A stretch of 5,986 nt of DNA from an uncultured Centipeda sp. Lineage in GTDB: Bacteria; Bacillota; Negativicutes; Selenomonadales; Selenomonadaceae. Positions 1 to 5,954 of this stretch are shown here, one piece after another (positions within the stretch are counted from its first letter, which is position 1; every line of letters begins with the position of its first letter). The position numbers were made by a program, and so were the translations under genes. The DNA lies in NCBI GenBank assembly GCA_937925565.1, contig CALALM010000489.1, positions 1 to 5,986 of the forward strand, given 5' to 3'. Under the pieces are notes generated by a model. The model worked only from the letters and a program-made list of their open reading frames with translations, did no database searches and was not told where the DNA came from.

Positions 1-1319
1 GGTAAGGGTGCAGGCAAGTTTCGCGTGAGTGCTGCAGGCGGCTCGAATCACACCTATGATGCAAAGCTCGGTTACAGCGGCAGCGATAAAAATGTCAGTT
101 ATGCCGTCAATCTCTCAAAGCATTATTCAGCAGGCTATCTGGAAAACCAGATGGACAAAAAATTATACTTTGATGGAAAAATAAGATTCAAAACAAGCAG
201 CAAGTCCTCATTGATGCTGAACGGCTACTACTCTGATATGGAAAGAGAGATTCCAGAGTCCATTGATCCAGCGACAGGCCAGTATCTCGCGCCAAGCGGA
301 CCAAGATGGTCTGTAGCAACGGGAGACGGTATAACTTCGGCTCAAAAAAAAATAACAATGCGACCGATTGGCGTTTTAAGGGCTTCAGGCAATCCAATAT
401 TGCGCTTCAATAATGAGAGCCGTCCAAACGATATATGGCAGTACGATGTCAAGTATTACCACATAATTGACGAGACCAATCTCTGGGTTCGTAATTTGCT
501 CAGTACAGAGGGAGGAAGTCTTCCCCGCTTTACGCATAGAGCTCCGCAGTGGTATCGCAGCGGTTGGTTCTCACGAGGCAATGGTGTCGAGGCAAACGCA
601 ACCGTTGCTTATGACAGCAAAAATGTATTGAGTTTCGGCGCAAAGTATATAAAACTTAGTTGGAACACGGATGAAAACAACACTTCCTATCGTCGTGATG
701 GAAATGATGCACGCAGGAGCTTCTATGTCGAAAACGCATGGAGCGCCGACAATCGAACACGGTTGACCCTTGGAGTCCGCCGTGAAGATATGACGCAGGA
801 TTTCCGTGATAATGGCTCAGCATCACAGAAAACAACATCCAAATCCAATGCATTTGATCCTGTTCTGAATTTCACACACGATGTGACGAAGCGGGATACA
901 ATTCGTCTTTCGGCAGGACGTTCTCATGTGTTCGTCGGCTCAAAGGATGTGGCAGGAAATATTCGGAGCGGTTATCCCGTCCCAAAGCCGGAACGCAACA
1001 GCAACTACGAGCTTGGGTGGAAGCATAAATTCGGCTCAAAGGCTGAGTTCGATAGATGTTCAATCTCGGTGTTACCTATCGTGATGGAAAATTCCGGAGC
1101 AGTCTGCTCGGTCGGGCGATGCGTGCCCGACCGGACACCAGCGGTGATCCGAACAGCTCCGGCTACTTTACGGCAGATCTCGATCTGTGCTATGAGCCGC
1201 AGACGGATCTCGGCATCTTCCTGCACGTCAACAATCTGTTTGATACGAACTACCAGTACAGATGGGGAAGCCCTACCGACGGCACGAACTTCCTCCTTGG
1301 CGTAGATATGACGTTCTAA
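1..1319 (+). pseudogene. TonB-dependent outer-membrane receptor, barrel part, disrupted by internal deletion/frameshift
   Basis: The reading frame is already open at base 1, so the plug domain and start lie outside the window. The product would be a ligand-gated outer-membrane barrel importing a metal chelate (siderophore, corrinoid or haem type) using TonB energy. Alternating aromatic/polar beta strands run through positions 1-1050, ending in a segment with PKPERNSNYELGWKHKFG, the typical late-barrel PE-x-nYElGwK motif. At about 1051-1056 the receptor sequence stops making sense in frame 1 (that frame ends in TAG at 1303-1305). It resumes in frame 3 from MFNLGVTYRDGKF (1056) through a typical last-strand segment, VNNLFDTNYQYRWG, to a terminal VDMTF and TAA at 1317-1319. 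The final Phe is the usual outer-membrane assembly signal. A TAG (1053-1055) directly precedes the frame-3 segment. Judged against family layout, several strands (roughly 70-110 residues, my estimate) are missing at the junction. Family assignment is confident; specific ligand unknown. Confidence 0.85.
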
Positions 1320-1335
1320 TCAACACAAATAAAAC

Positions 1336-1372
1336 AGAGTTGCCGTATGTTATCTCAATGTACGGCAACTCT
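1336..1372. terminator. Bidirectional hairpin terminator between convergent genes
   Basis: AGAGTTGCCGTA (1336-1347) is perfectly complementary to TACGGCAACTCT (1361-1372). Four further inner pairs, including G-U pairs, can close the loop to ATCTC. It begins 17 bases after the receptor stop codon. Reading left, it is followed by GTTTTATTT, a good U-rich tail for the DUF364 gene, which ends at 1383. Reading right, the tail ATTATGTTATTC is weaker. The stem placement between two convergent genes fits a shared terminator. Confidence 0.8.
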
Positions 1373-1382
1373 ATTATGTTAT

Positions 1383-2162
1383 TCAACCGGTATACGGAAG
1401 GACATCCGCCATCTTGCCGCAGCTTGCAATATCGGTTCCATAGCCGAAATGTACGAGATCGGCGGCGAGCGCCGCATCGGTCACGGTGAATCCCGAGAGT
1501 CCGTCTGCCCCGTAGTCAAAAAGGCATGGATGCATCGGTACAGAGGGACCGACAAGGACGGTCACGGCATTCCTTGAGAGTTCCAAGAGGCGCGGCATGG
1601 TCTTGTTGGCAAAGGTCGCCCCCGTCATAAAGACAAAATCCTGTTGCGGCAGGAGGAACTCAGCCGCCTCGGCTGGATAGTCCCCCCACTCCGGCTGCAT
1701 CTCAAGGATGGATAGGTCGCAGATCGGTTCCCACTTCTTTTGGAAGTTCGGAAAATGCCCAACAACAGCAACCTTCTTTCCGCGAATCTGCTCCGTATAC
1801 ATGGCAAATGCTTCCAGTTTCTTGCGTTCATCCAGTGTCTCAGCGGATGCATCCTCACCGTGAAACCCCTGCATCACCTGTACTTTTGACGGCTGATTGT
1901 AGTAGGCGTTGATGGCGGCAGCGGCGATGGAAGCCTCCTGCCCCTGCCACGAGCGCACGTACTCCCCCGTCTCGCGCAGGGAGCAGCCGAGAAAGCTCTC
2001 CTTGCGCAGACGTGGGCGGCTGTATGCGGGGATCGTCATGCAAATGCCAACCAAATCCCCTGCACGCACATACGTCCACGGGCGGCTGACGGCATAGTCA
2101 TCAATGCAGATATCCTGCGGCAACCCTGCGATGATCTCATCGTAAAGATTCCAGTAGTTCAC
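1383..2162 (-). CDS. DUF4213/DUF364 family protein (putative heavy-metal chelation domain)
   Basis: This is a complete 259-residue cytoplasmic protein with no signal peptide or membrane segment. The N-terminal part (about 1-90) has the DUF4213 pattern: RPWTYVRAGDLVGICMT near residues 27-43 and an AAxNAYYN helix near 82-89. The C-terminal part (about 125-250) is the Rossmann-like DUF364 domain: GKKVAVVGHFP (128-138), MTGATFANKTMPRLL, VLVGPSVPMHP and a late GxxGLSGFTV segment. Family structures gave rise to the name putative heavy-metal chelation, but no reaction is established. The GTG at 2160-2162 is chosen as start because GAGGAGG lies 7 bases upstream. The gene is divergent from the substrate-binding protein gene and convergent with the TonB receptor, so it is flanked on both sides by chelate-uptake genes, which suggests a role with imported metal or its ligand. 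The gene reads intact. Family call is confident; function is inference. Confidence 0.88.
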   Translation of the reverse strand: MNYWNLYDEIIAGLPQDICIDDYAVSRPWTYVRAGDLVGICMTIPAYSRPRLRKESFLGCSLRETGEYVRSWQGQEASIAAAAINAYYNQPSKVQVMQGFHGEDASAETLDERKKLEAFAMYTEQIRGKKVAVVGHFPNFQKKWEPICDLSILEMQPEWGDYPAEAAEFLLPQQDFVFMTGATFANKTMPRLLELSRNAVTVLVGPSVPMHPCLFDYGADGLSGFTVTDAALAADLVHFGYGTDIASCGKMADVLPYTG

Positions 2163-2169
2163 GAAAATG

Positions 2170-2176
2170 CCTCCTC
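2170..2176 (-). promoter_or_regulatory. Ribosome binding site fixing the GTG start of the DUF364 gene
   Basis: The minus strand reads GAGGAGG here, an almost ideal Shine-Dalgarno, with 7 bases to GTG at 2162. No in-frame ATG competes nearby, so this decides the start. Confidence 0.85.
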
Positions 2177-2186
2177 ACAGATCTGT
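2177..2186. repeat. 10-bp palindrome ACAGATCTGT in the divergent intergenic region
   Basis: This is a perfect inverted repeat lying just downstream of the proposed minus-strand promoter and next to the ribosome binding site of the DUF364 gene. It could be a small operator half-structure or chance. It does not resemble a Fur box. Confidence 0.3.
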
Positions 2187-2193
2187 TGACTCT

Positions 2194-2222
2194 AGGATAA
2201 CACAGCAATTCAGAGGATTCAA
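2194..2222 (-). promoter_or_regulatory. Candidate sigma-70-type promoter for the DUF364 gene
   Basis: On the minus strand, TTGAAT (2217-2222) and TATCCT (2194-2199) are separated by exactly 17 bases. Each hexamer matches 4 of 6 consensus bases. Transcription would start near 2187, giving a leader of about 25 bases that holds the GAGGAGG site. The -10 hexamer is not strong, so this is a prediction only. Confidence 0.45.
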
Positions 2223-2227
2223 TCGAG

Positions 2228-2233
2228 AAAGGA
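2228..2233 (+). promoter_or_regulatory. Ribosome binding site selecting the ATG at 2242
   Basis: AAAGGA ends 8 bases before ATG 2242, a normal spacing. The ATG at 2236 would leave only 2 bases, and the more upstream ATG at 2167 has no purine-rich site and would place about 25 residues before the signal peptide. The lipoprotein therefore most likely begins MKKRNVLL. Confidence 0.7.
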
Positions 2234-2241
2234 AAATGCTT

Positions 2242-3303
2242 ATGAAAAAAAGAAATGTGCTGCTCACCACATTACTCCTGCTTCTCCTGCTGCTCGTCGG
2301 ATGTGGACAGCAGGTGGCGGAGAATCCTGCTATCGAGACCTATACATTTACGGACTCTGCGGGACGCACGGTTGATCTGCCAAAGCAGATTGACCGTATC
2401 GCCCCCTCGGGTGGTCTGGCGCAGATGGCACTCTTTGCCATTGCTCCGGATAAGCTCGTTGGTGTCTCCGGGCAGTGGAAGGATACCGCCCTTCCCTATG
2501 TGGGGGATCAGTACCGTGATCTGCCGATTCTTGGTCAGTTCTACGGCATGAAGAATTTCAACAAGGAGGCGGTGCTCTCTGTCAACCCGCAGGTCATTAT
2601 CGACGTTGGGGAGAAAAAGGCGACCATTGTCGAGGATATGGATCAGATTCAGTCATCACTCGGCATTCCTACCATCTTTATCGGGGCACGGCTCGACAAT
2701 ACGGATGAGGCATACCGTACACTCGGAAAAATCCTCGGCCGCGAAGAAGAAGGAAATACCATTGCCGACTATTGCCACACAACATATACACGCAGCAAAG
2801 AACTTGCTGCAAAAATTCAACACAAACCAAGCGTTCTCTACCTTGGAGGGCCCCAGGGAAATATGGCGGTCGCACGAGGCTCCTTCCATGCACAGATCGT
2901 CGATCTGCTTGCCGATAATGTCGCAGTGACAACCGCACCCTCCGAGGGATCCATGAGTCAGGTGTCCAAGGAGCAGATTCTGGCATGGGATCCGGAGGTT
3001 CTCGTGATCGCGACTGAAACAGAGGCAGACCGTACACTCAGTGCAGCGGGAATCACAGTGATCATGACGACGCACGCCCCCAGTCATGCCTTTTACTGTG
3101 CCGACCGGACCGCAGTCATGGGACGGGACGGCATGTTTTTCGTCGGTCAGACAAATGAGATAATTACAGAGGAACGTCTGGAAAAACTGTATGGGGTCAC
3201 GGCAAAGATTGTCGGATATGAGCACATCCCCGAGACACGCACCTGTGTTCCCCTCCCTCCTCAGAACGAAAAAAGACAGGTATACGATGATACCTGTCTA
3301 TGA
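2242..3303 (+). CDS. Chimeric ORF: iron-chelate/corrinoid-type ABC substrate-binding lipoprotein fused to C-terminal fragment of its ABC ATPase
   Basis: The ORF has 353 codons from ATG 2242. Residues 1-20 are a signal peptide with eight consecutive leucines, and the lipobox LVGC puts the lipidated Cys at 21. Residues about 33-262 follow the periplasmic-binding fold of the FepB/BtuF type: TFTDSAGRTVDLPKQIDRIAP at the start, a VNPQVIIDVG segment, and WDPEVLVIATE near 250-260. From about residue 264 the sequence changes family: GITVIMTTHAPSHAFYCADR (270-289), then LEKLYGV and RTCVPL. This is the H-loop and tail of a FecE/BtuD-type ATPase, with His278 as the switch histidine. The end of the binding protein, the whole FecCD-type permease, and the ATPase Walker A, Q-loop, signature and Walker B are all absent. 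The ATPase part cannot hydrolyse ATP and would sit on the wrong side of the membrane if exported. I read it as an in-frame deletion product, real or from assembly. The last ~12 codons after RTCVPL run into a hairpin. Confidence 0.82.
   Translation: MKKRNVLLTTLLLLLLLLVGCGQQVAENPAIETYTFTDSAGRTVDLPKQIDRIAPSGGLAQMALFAIAPDKLVGVSGQWKDTALPYVGDQYRDLPILGQFYGMKNFNKEAVLSVNPQVIIDVGEKKATIVEDMDQIQSSLGIPTIFIGARLDNTDEAYRTLGKILGREEEGNTIADYCHTTYTRSKELAAKIQHKPSVLYLGGPQGNMAVARGSFHAQIVDLLADNVAVTTAPSEGSMSQVSKEQILAWDPEVLVIATETEADRTLSAAGITVIMTTHAPSHAFYCADRTAVMGRDGMFFVGQTNEIITEERLEKLYGVTAKIVGYEHIPETRTCVPLPPQNEKRQVYDDTCL
3269..3299 (-). terminator. Rho-independent terminator of the nitrogenase-like operon
   Basis: AGACAGGTAT (3274-3283) pairs perfectly with ATACCTGTCT (3290-3299) around a 6-base loop. 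Reading left, the stem runs directly into six T (A at 3269-3274 on the plus strand). It lies about 60 bases past the stop of the downstream nitrogenase-like gene, in the right orientation. The stem overlaps the last codons of the plus-strand chimeric ORF. Confidence 0.8.
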
Positions 3304-3305
3304 CA

Positions 3306-3346
3306 GGGCTGCTACACGAAAGAAATGTGCAGCAGCCCCGATTTTT
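3306..3346 (+). terminator. Rho-independent terminator of the substrate-binding protein/ATPase transcription unit
   Basis: GGGCTGCT (3306-3313) pairs with AGCAGCCC (3331-3338). After one A/C mismatch, CAC pairs with GTG, leaving a 9-base loop. The stem is followed by CGATTTTT, with five T at 3342-3346. It starts 3 bases after the stop codon of the chimeric ORF, the expected place for the end of the uptake operon. Confidence 0.75.
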
Positions 3347-3361
3347 CATAAAGCCGTCGTC

Positions 3362-4654
3362 TTATCCGTGCAGACCTGCGCGGACAGACAGCTCGCGCCT
3401 GAGAACGCTCCCGTTCCAGAGCGCGTCCTCGATGTGCCGTGCACCGCGCAGCCCCATAAACGGCTGATCCGAGATATGCAGGCGATCCACGACGGGATAG
3501 GCAACGGGGACGTAGAGCATCCTGCGTGGGTCGGCAAGCACGGACTCGCTGCTGCTCCCCATGAGCAGACCTCGCTCCATCGACGCGAGGAGTTCCTGCG
3601 CCTGCGCCGTGTCCGTCTCCGCAAGCTGCTCGTCCGCGATCTGTGCAGCAGCGGCATCCATACGTACCTGTGCCGCAACGGCGAGGTTGCGCACATCTGC
3701 CCACTCCGTCCGCAGAGCCTCGGCAAGTCCCCACGCCGACGAGCGTGGGGCACGGATGAGCACGGTATCAAAGAGAAGCTCTCCCCACGTATTCTTGAGA
3801 TCGTTGATCCGCAGGAAGTCCCTGCGCTCCGCCTCGTCGATCTCTGCAATGACATCGTCCCCGTGCGTGGGCGGCAGCGCGGCAAAGATCGCCGCAAGCC
3901 ATCGCCGCGTCCCCGCACGGCCATACGGGGGAAGCGGAGCGATATACGGCGTGCCGCAGTGCTGCTTAATATAGTCTGCCGCCGCAAGCCCGAGCTCGTC
4001 ATGCACGACGATATTGAGCTCTGCCTGTGCAAGATCGCCAATGCTCGCGAGCGGCATGTCGCAGCCGAATACATGGCGCACCTCATATCCTGCCCCCGTC
4101 AACAGGCGTACAAGCTCCCGTGCATCGTTCTCACCGTTGTAGTAGGACGAGGTCATGCCGATGAGGTTGACCCCGCGCCGCACCTCTCCCTGTGTTTCTC
4201 TGAGCAACACATCGAGCGTCGCGCAGGAGGCACGCGCCCATCCGTCCGCAAAGCTGCCTATCAGCCCGCCGCTGTCAATAGCGACCACGGGGCAGGTCAC
4301 CCCCGCCGCACGCGCAATCGCCCCGACATCGTCACCGATCAAGCTCGCGGAGCTGCCGCTGATGATAGCAAGCAGTGCGGGCATCTGCTCAATATGCGGC
4401 TGCAGTGCCTCACGCAGATACGTCTCCGCACCGAACACAATCGCGTCGTTGTCGAGCTGTGTGCACTTCATGCGATGCGAAATGTCGCTCTGACTCTGCT
4501 CGATGTGCCGCTGCGTAAAGAGATAGCACCACAGCGGCCCGTTGACGATTACGGCACAGCCGCGCATCCCCGCGAAGAACGCCGCCGCGCCTGTCAGCGC
4601 ACAGCTTTCCATCCACACGGACATATCGTCGAAGGAGAGAAACTCCTCATCCAT
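3362..4654 (-). CDS. Nitrogenase component 1-type oxidoreductase subunit (second gene of pair)
   Basis: The protein has 430 residues, is cytoplasmic, and belongs to the NifD/NifK/NifE/NifN/BchN/BchB superfamily. Visible motifs: CALTGAA with Cys18, NGPLWC with Cys43 in the place of the usual HGPxGC (spacing 25), DAIVFGAE (70-77), and SGSSASLIGDD (99-109), where the family's third cluster Cys is replaced by Ser. SYYNGENDARELVRLL (170-185) opens the second Rossmann domain. The C-terminal motif VAYPVVDRLHISDQPFMGLRGARHIEDALWN (384-414) is complete and NifK/NifN-like. At the position of the NifD FeMo-cofactor Cys the local match is NIVVHDELG (214-222), with no Cys. It likely pairs with the upstream product to form an alpha/beta reductase carrying an Fe-S cluster. 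The ATG at 4654 overlaps the upstream stop by 8 bases and has GAGGAGG 8 bases before it (4663-4669). The substrate is unknown; dinitrogen is unlikely. Confidence 0.85.
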   Translation of the reverse strand: MDEEFLSFDDMSVWMESCALTGAAAFFAGMRGCAVIVNGPLWCYLFTQRHIEQSQSDISHRMKCTQLDNDAIVFGAETYLREALQPHIEQMPALLAIISGSSASLIGDDVGAIARAAGVTCPVVAIDSGGLIGSFADGWARASCATLDVLLRETQGEVRRGVNLIGMTSSYYNGENDARELVRLLTGAGYEVRHVFGCDMPLASIGDLAQAELNIVVHDELGLAAADYIKQHCGTPYIAPLPPYGRAGTRRWLAAIFAALPPTHGDDVIAEIDEAERRDFLRINDLKNTWGELLFDTVLIRAPRSSAWGLAEALRTEWADVRNLAVAAQVRMDAAAAQIADEQLAETDTAQAQELLASMERGLLMGSSSESVLADPRRMLYVPVAYPVVDRLHISDQPFMGLRGARHIEDALWNGSVLRRELSVRAGLHG

Positions 4655-5954
4655 AGATCAGCCCTCCTCTGTCCGTATGCCGATAGAGTACGTGCTCCAT
4701 ATCCTCGATGAGCTGCCGCTCCATCGCCCAGCCGACCGTGGGCAGCTTGCCGAGCAGGATCTGCCGCAGCTCTACGTCCACGAGTTCATGCGTAGTAAAG
4801 ACAAAATCCACCGACCGCAGCAGTTCCTCGCTCGCGGGATCCTCCACCGCAAGGATCGGTACATCCGTACACTGCCACAGCCCTTCCTCCACTGCTGTAC
4901 GCTGTTCCTCGGTAAAAAGCGCGAGAAGGATGATCCCGGCGAGATGTACGCCCGCCTTTTCGATCAGGCGCAGGAGAATCTCTGGCTGCAGCCAGTGCAG
5001 TTCGCGCCCGACAACCAGCACCGTGTGCCGCCCGTCAACCATCTCCCGCGCACGGACGAGAACGCGCTCGAACGCCTCCTCCTCACGTCGGATCACCTCC
5101 TCCGCCTCCGACGCACGCCCACACCGTGCACCGATGCAGCGCAGCCAATGTGCGGTCTCCTCCGCACCGCCCGCAAACGCCTCGGCAAAGTACGACGTAC
5201 CGAAATGTGTATGCAGCTCCTTTGCGAACGCGACGAGCATCTCCTGCTTCTCATCCGACATCGCGCTGCCAAGCACAATGAGCAGCTCTGCCTCCGTCAC
5301 AGCCTGTATCTCATCCAGCGGCGTATAGGTTGGAAACTGTACCGTGAGCTGCAGCCCGATCCCCGCGAGCAGCCGCTTCAGTTCCTGCACATAGGCACTG
5401 TAGAAGCCGCCATAGTCGCCGAGAAACGCCACCGTCCCCTGCCGCGTCCGCGCGGGTGGCTGCATAAAGCGGTCAGTCAATACGCGTGCAACCGAGAGAT
5501 AGCCGTCAAAGGACTCATTGTCCAAAAAGCCGCTCGTGGGGACGGCCACCACGGGCAGACCGAGTTCCTCCTCCATCTCCTCCGCCACTGCCCGCGTATC
5601 GTCTCCGATAATACCGCTCACGCAGGAGCCACCGATAAAGACGGCACGCGGGTGATACCTCTCCGCCGCATAGCGGACGCACGCACGCAGCCGATCCGCC
5701 GCATCGAACACCGCATCCTCCTCGCCGATGCCGCTCGTGAGGAGCGGCACGGGTGACGGCGGCGCATACGTGCCCGCACCGACCAGACGGTGAAAACTGC
5801 CAACATCCTTTTCACGCACGACATGGGCACAGGAGCGCGGACTGTGAAAGATGACCAGTGCTCCCCGCACGTACGAGAGCGCCCACCAGACGGCGGGCAT
5901 GCTGCAGCTGCACTGCGCACGCCGCACCCCCGCGCGCTTTACCTCAATCGCCAT
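4647..5954 (-). CDS. Nitrogenase component 1-type oxidoreductase subunit (first gene of pair)
   Basis: The protein has 435 residues from ATG 5954 and no export signal. It shows the three cysteines expected for an interfacial Fe-S cluster: Cys17 (CSCSMPA; Cys15 is a less likely alternative), Cys42 in HSPRSC (the HGPxGC position, spacing 25) and Cys111 in GGSCVSGIIGDD (108-119). PTSGFLDNESFDGY (139-152) matches the loop after the first Rossmann domain. GTVAFLGDYGGFYSAYVQELKRLL (173-196) begins the second domain, and HTVLVVGRELHW begins the third. Around 221-231 (EAELLIVLGSA) there is no Cys, so no FeMo-cofactor ligand. The C-terminus is short and NifD/NifE-like in having no obvious long extension. 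The gene overlaps the next one by 8 bases, implying coupled translation and a 1:1 complex. An in-frame TTG at 5984 would add 10 residues (SCWREWWSG) unlike the family and is rejected. The partner would be a NifH-like ATPase. Confidence 0.85.
   Translation of the reverse strand: MAIEVKRAGVRRAQCSCSMPAVWWALSYVRGALVIFHSPRSCAHVVREKDVGSFHRLVGAGTYAPPSPVPLLTSGIGEEDAVFDAADRLRACVRYAAERYHPRAVFIGGSCVSGIIGDDTRAVAEEMEEELGLPVVAVPTSGFLDNESFDGYLSVARVLTDRFMQPPARTRQGTVAFLGDYGGFYSAYVQELKRLLAGIGLQLTVQFPTYTPLDEIQAVTEAELLIVLGSAMSDEKQEMLVAFAKELHTHFGTSYFAEAFAGGAEETAHWLRCIGARCGRASEAEEVIRREEEAFERVLVRAREMVDGRHTVLVVGRELHWLQPEILLRLIEKAGVHLAGIILLALFTEEQRTAVEEGLWQCTDVPILAVEDPASEELLRSVDFVFTTHELVDVELRQILLGKLPTVGWAMERQLIEDMEHVLYRHTDRGGLIYG

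Noticed and set aside
2186..2214. Plus-strand promoter TTGACT with 17-base spacer
   Set aside because: The -35 is good (5 of 6), but the hexamer at the right distance is TTCAGA, only 2 of 6 to the -10 consensus. Not listed as a feature.
2167..2241. Upstream ATG at 2167 as start of the lipoprotein
   Set aside because: It would put about 25 polar residues before the signal peptide, overlaps the DUF364 ribosome binding site region and lacks its own Shine-Dalgarno. ATG 2242 with AAAGGA 8 bases upstream is better.
3191..4711. Long plus-strand open frame of 506 codons
   Set aside because: It lies antisense to the nitrogenase-like gene, crosses both terminators, has low-complexity Arg/His/Pro-rich translation and no family motifs. 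It is a GC-rich shadow of the minus-strand gene.
4542..5756. Plus-strand open frame of 404 codons
   Set aside because: It is antisense to the other nitrogenase-like gene, with no recognisable motif. The minus-strand frame carries HSPRSC and GGSCVSGIIGDD, so it is the real gene.
3362..5954. True molybdenum nitrogenase (nifDK) or cofactor scaffold (nifEN)
   Set aside because: The proteins are short (430 and 435 residues), lack the FeMo-cofactor Cys, have only five cluster cysteines, and lie beside metal-chelate uptake genes rather than nif genes. A nitrogenase-like reductase of unknown substrate is the safer call.
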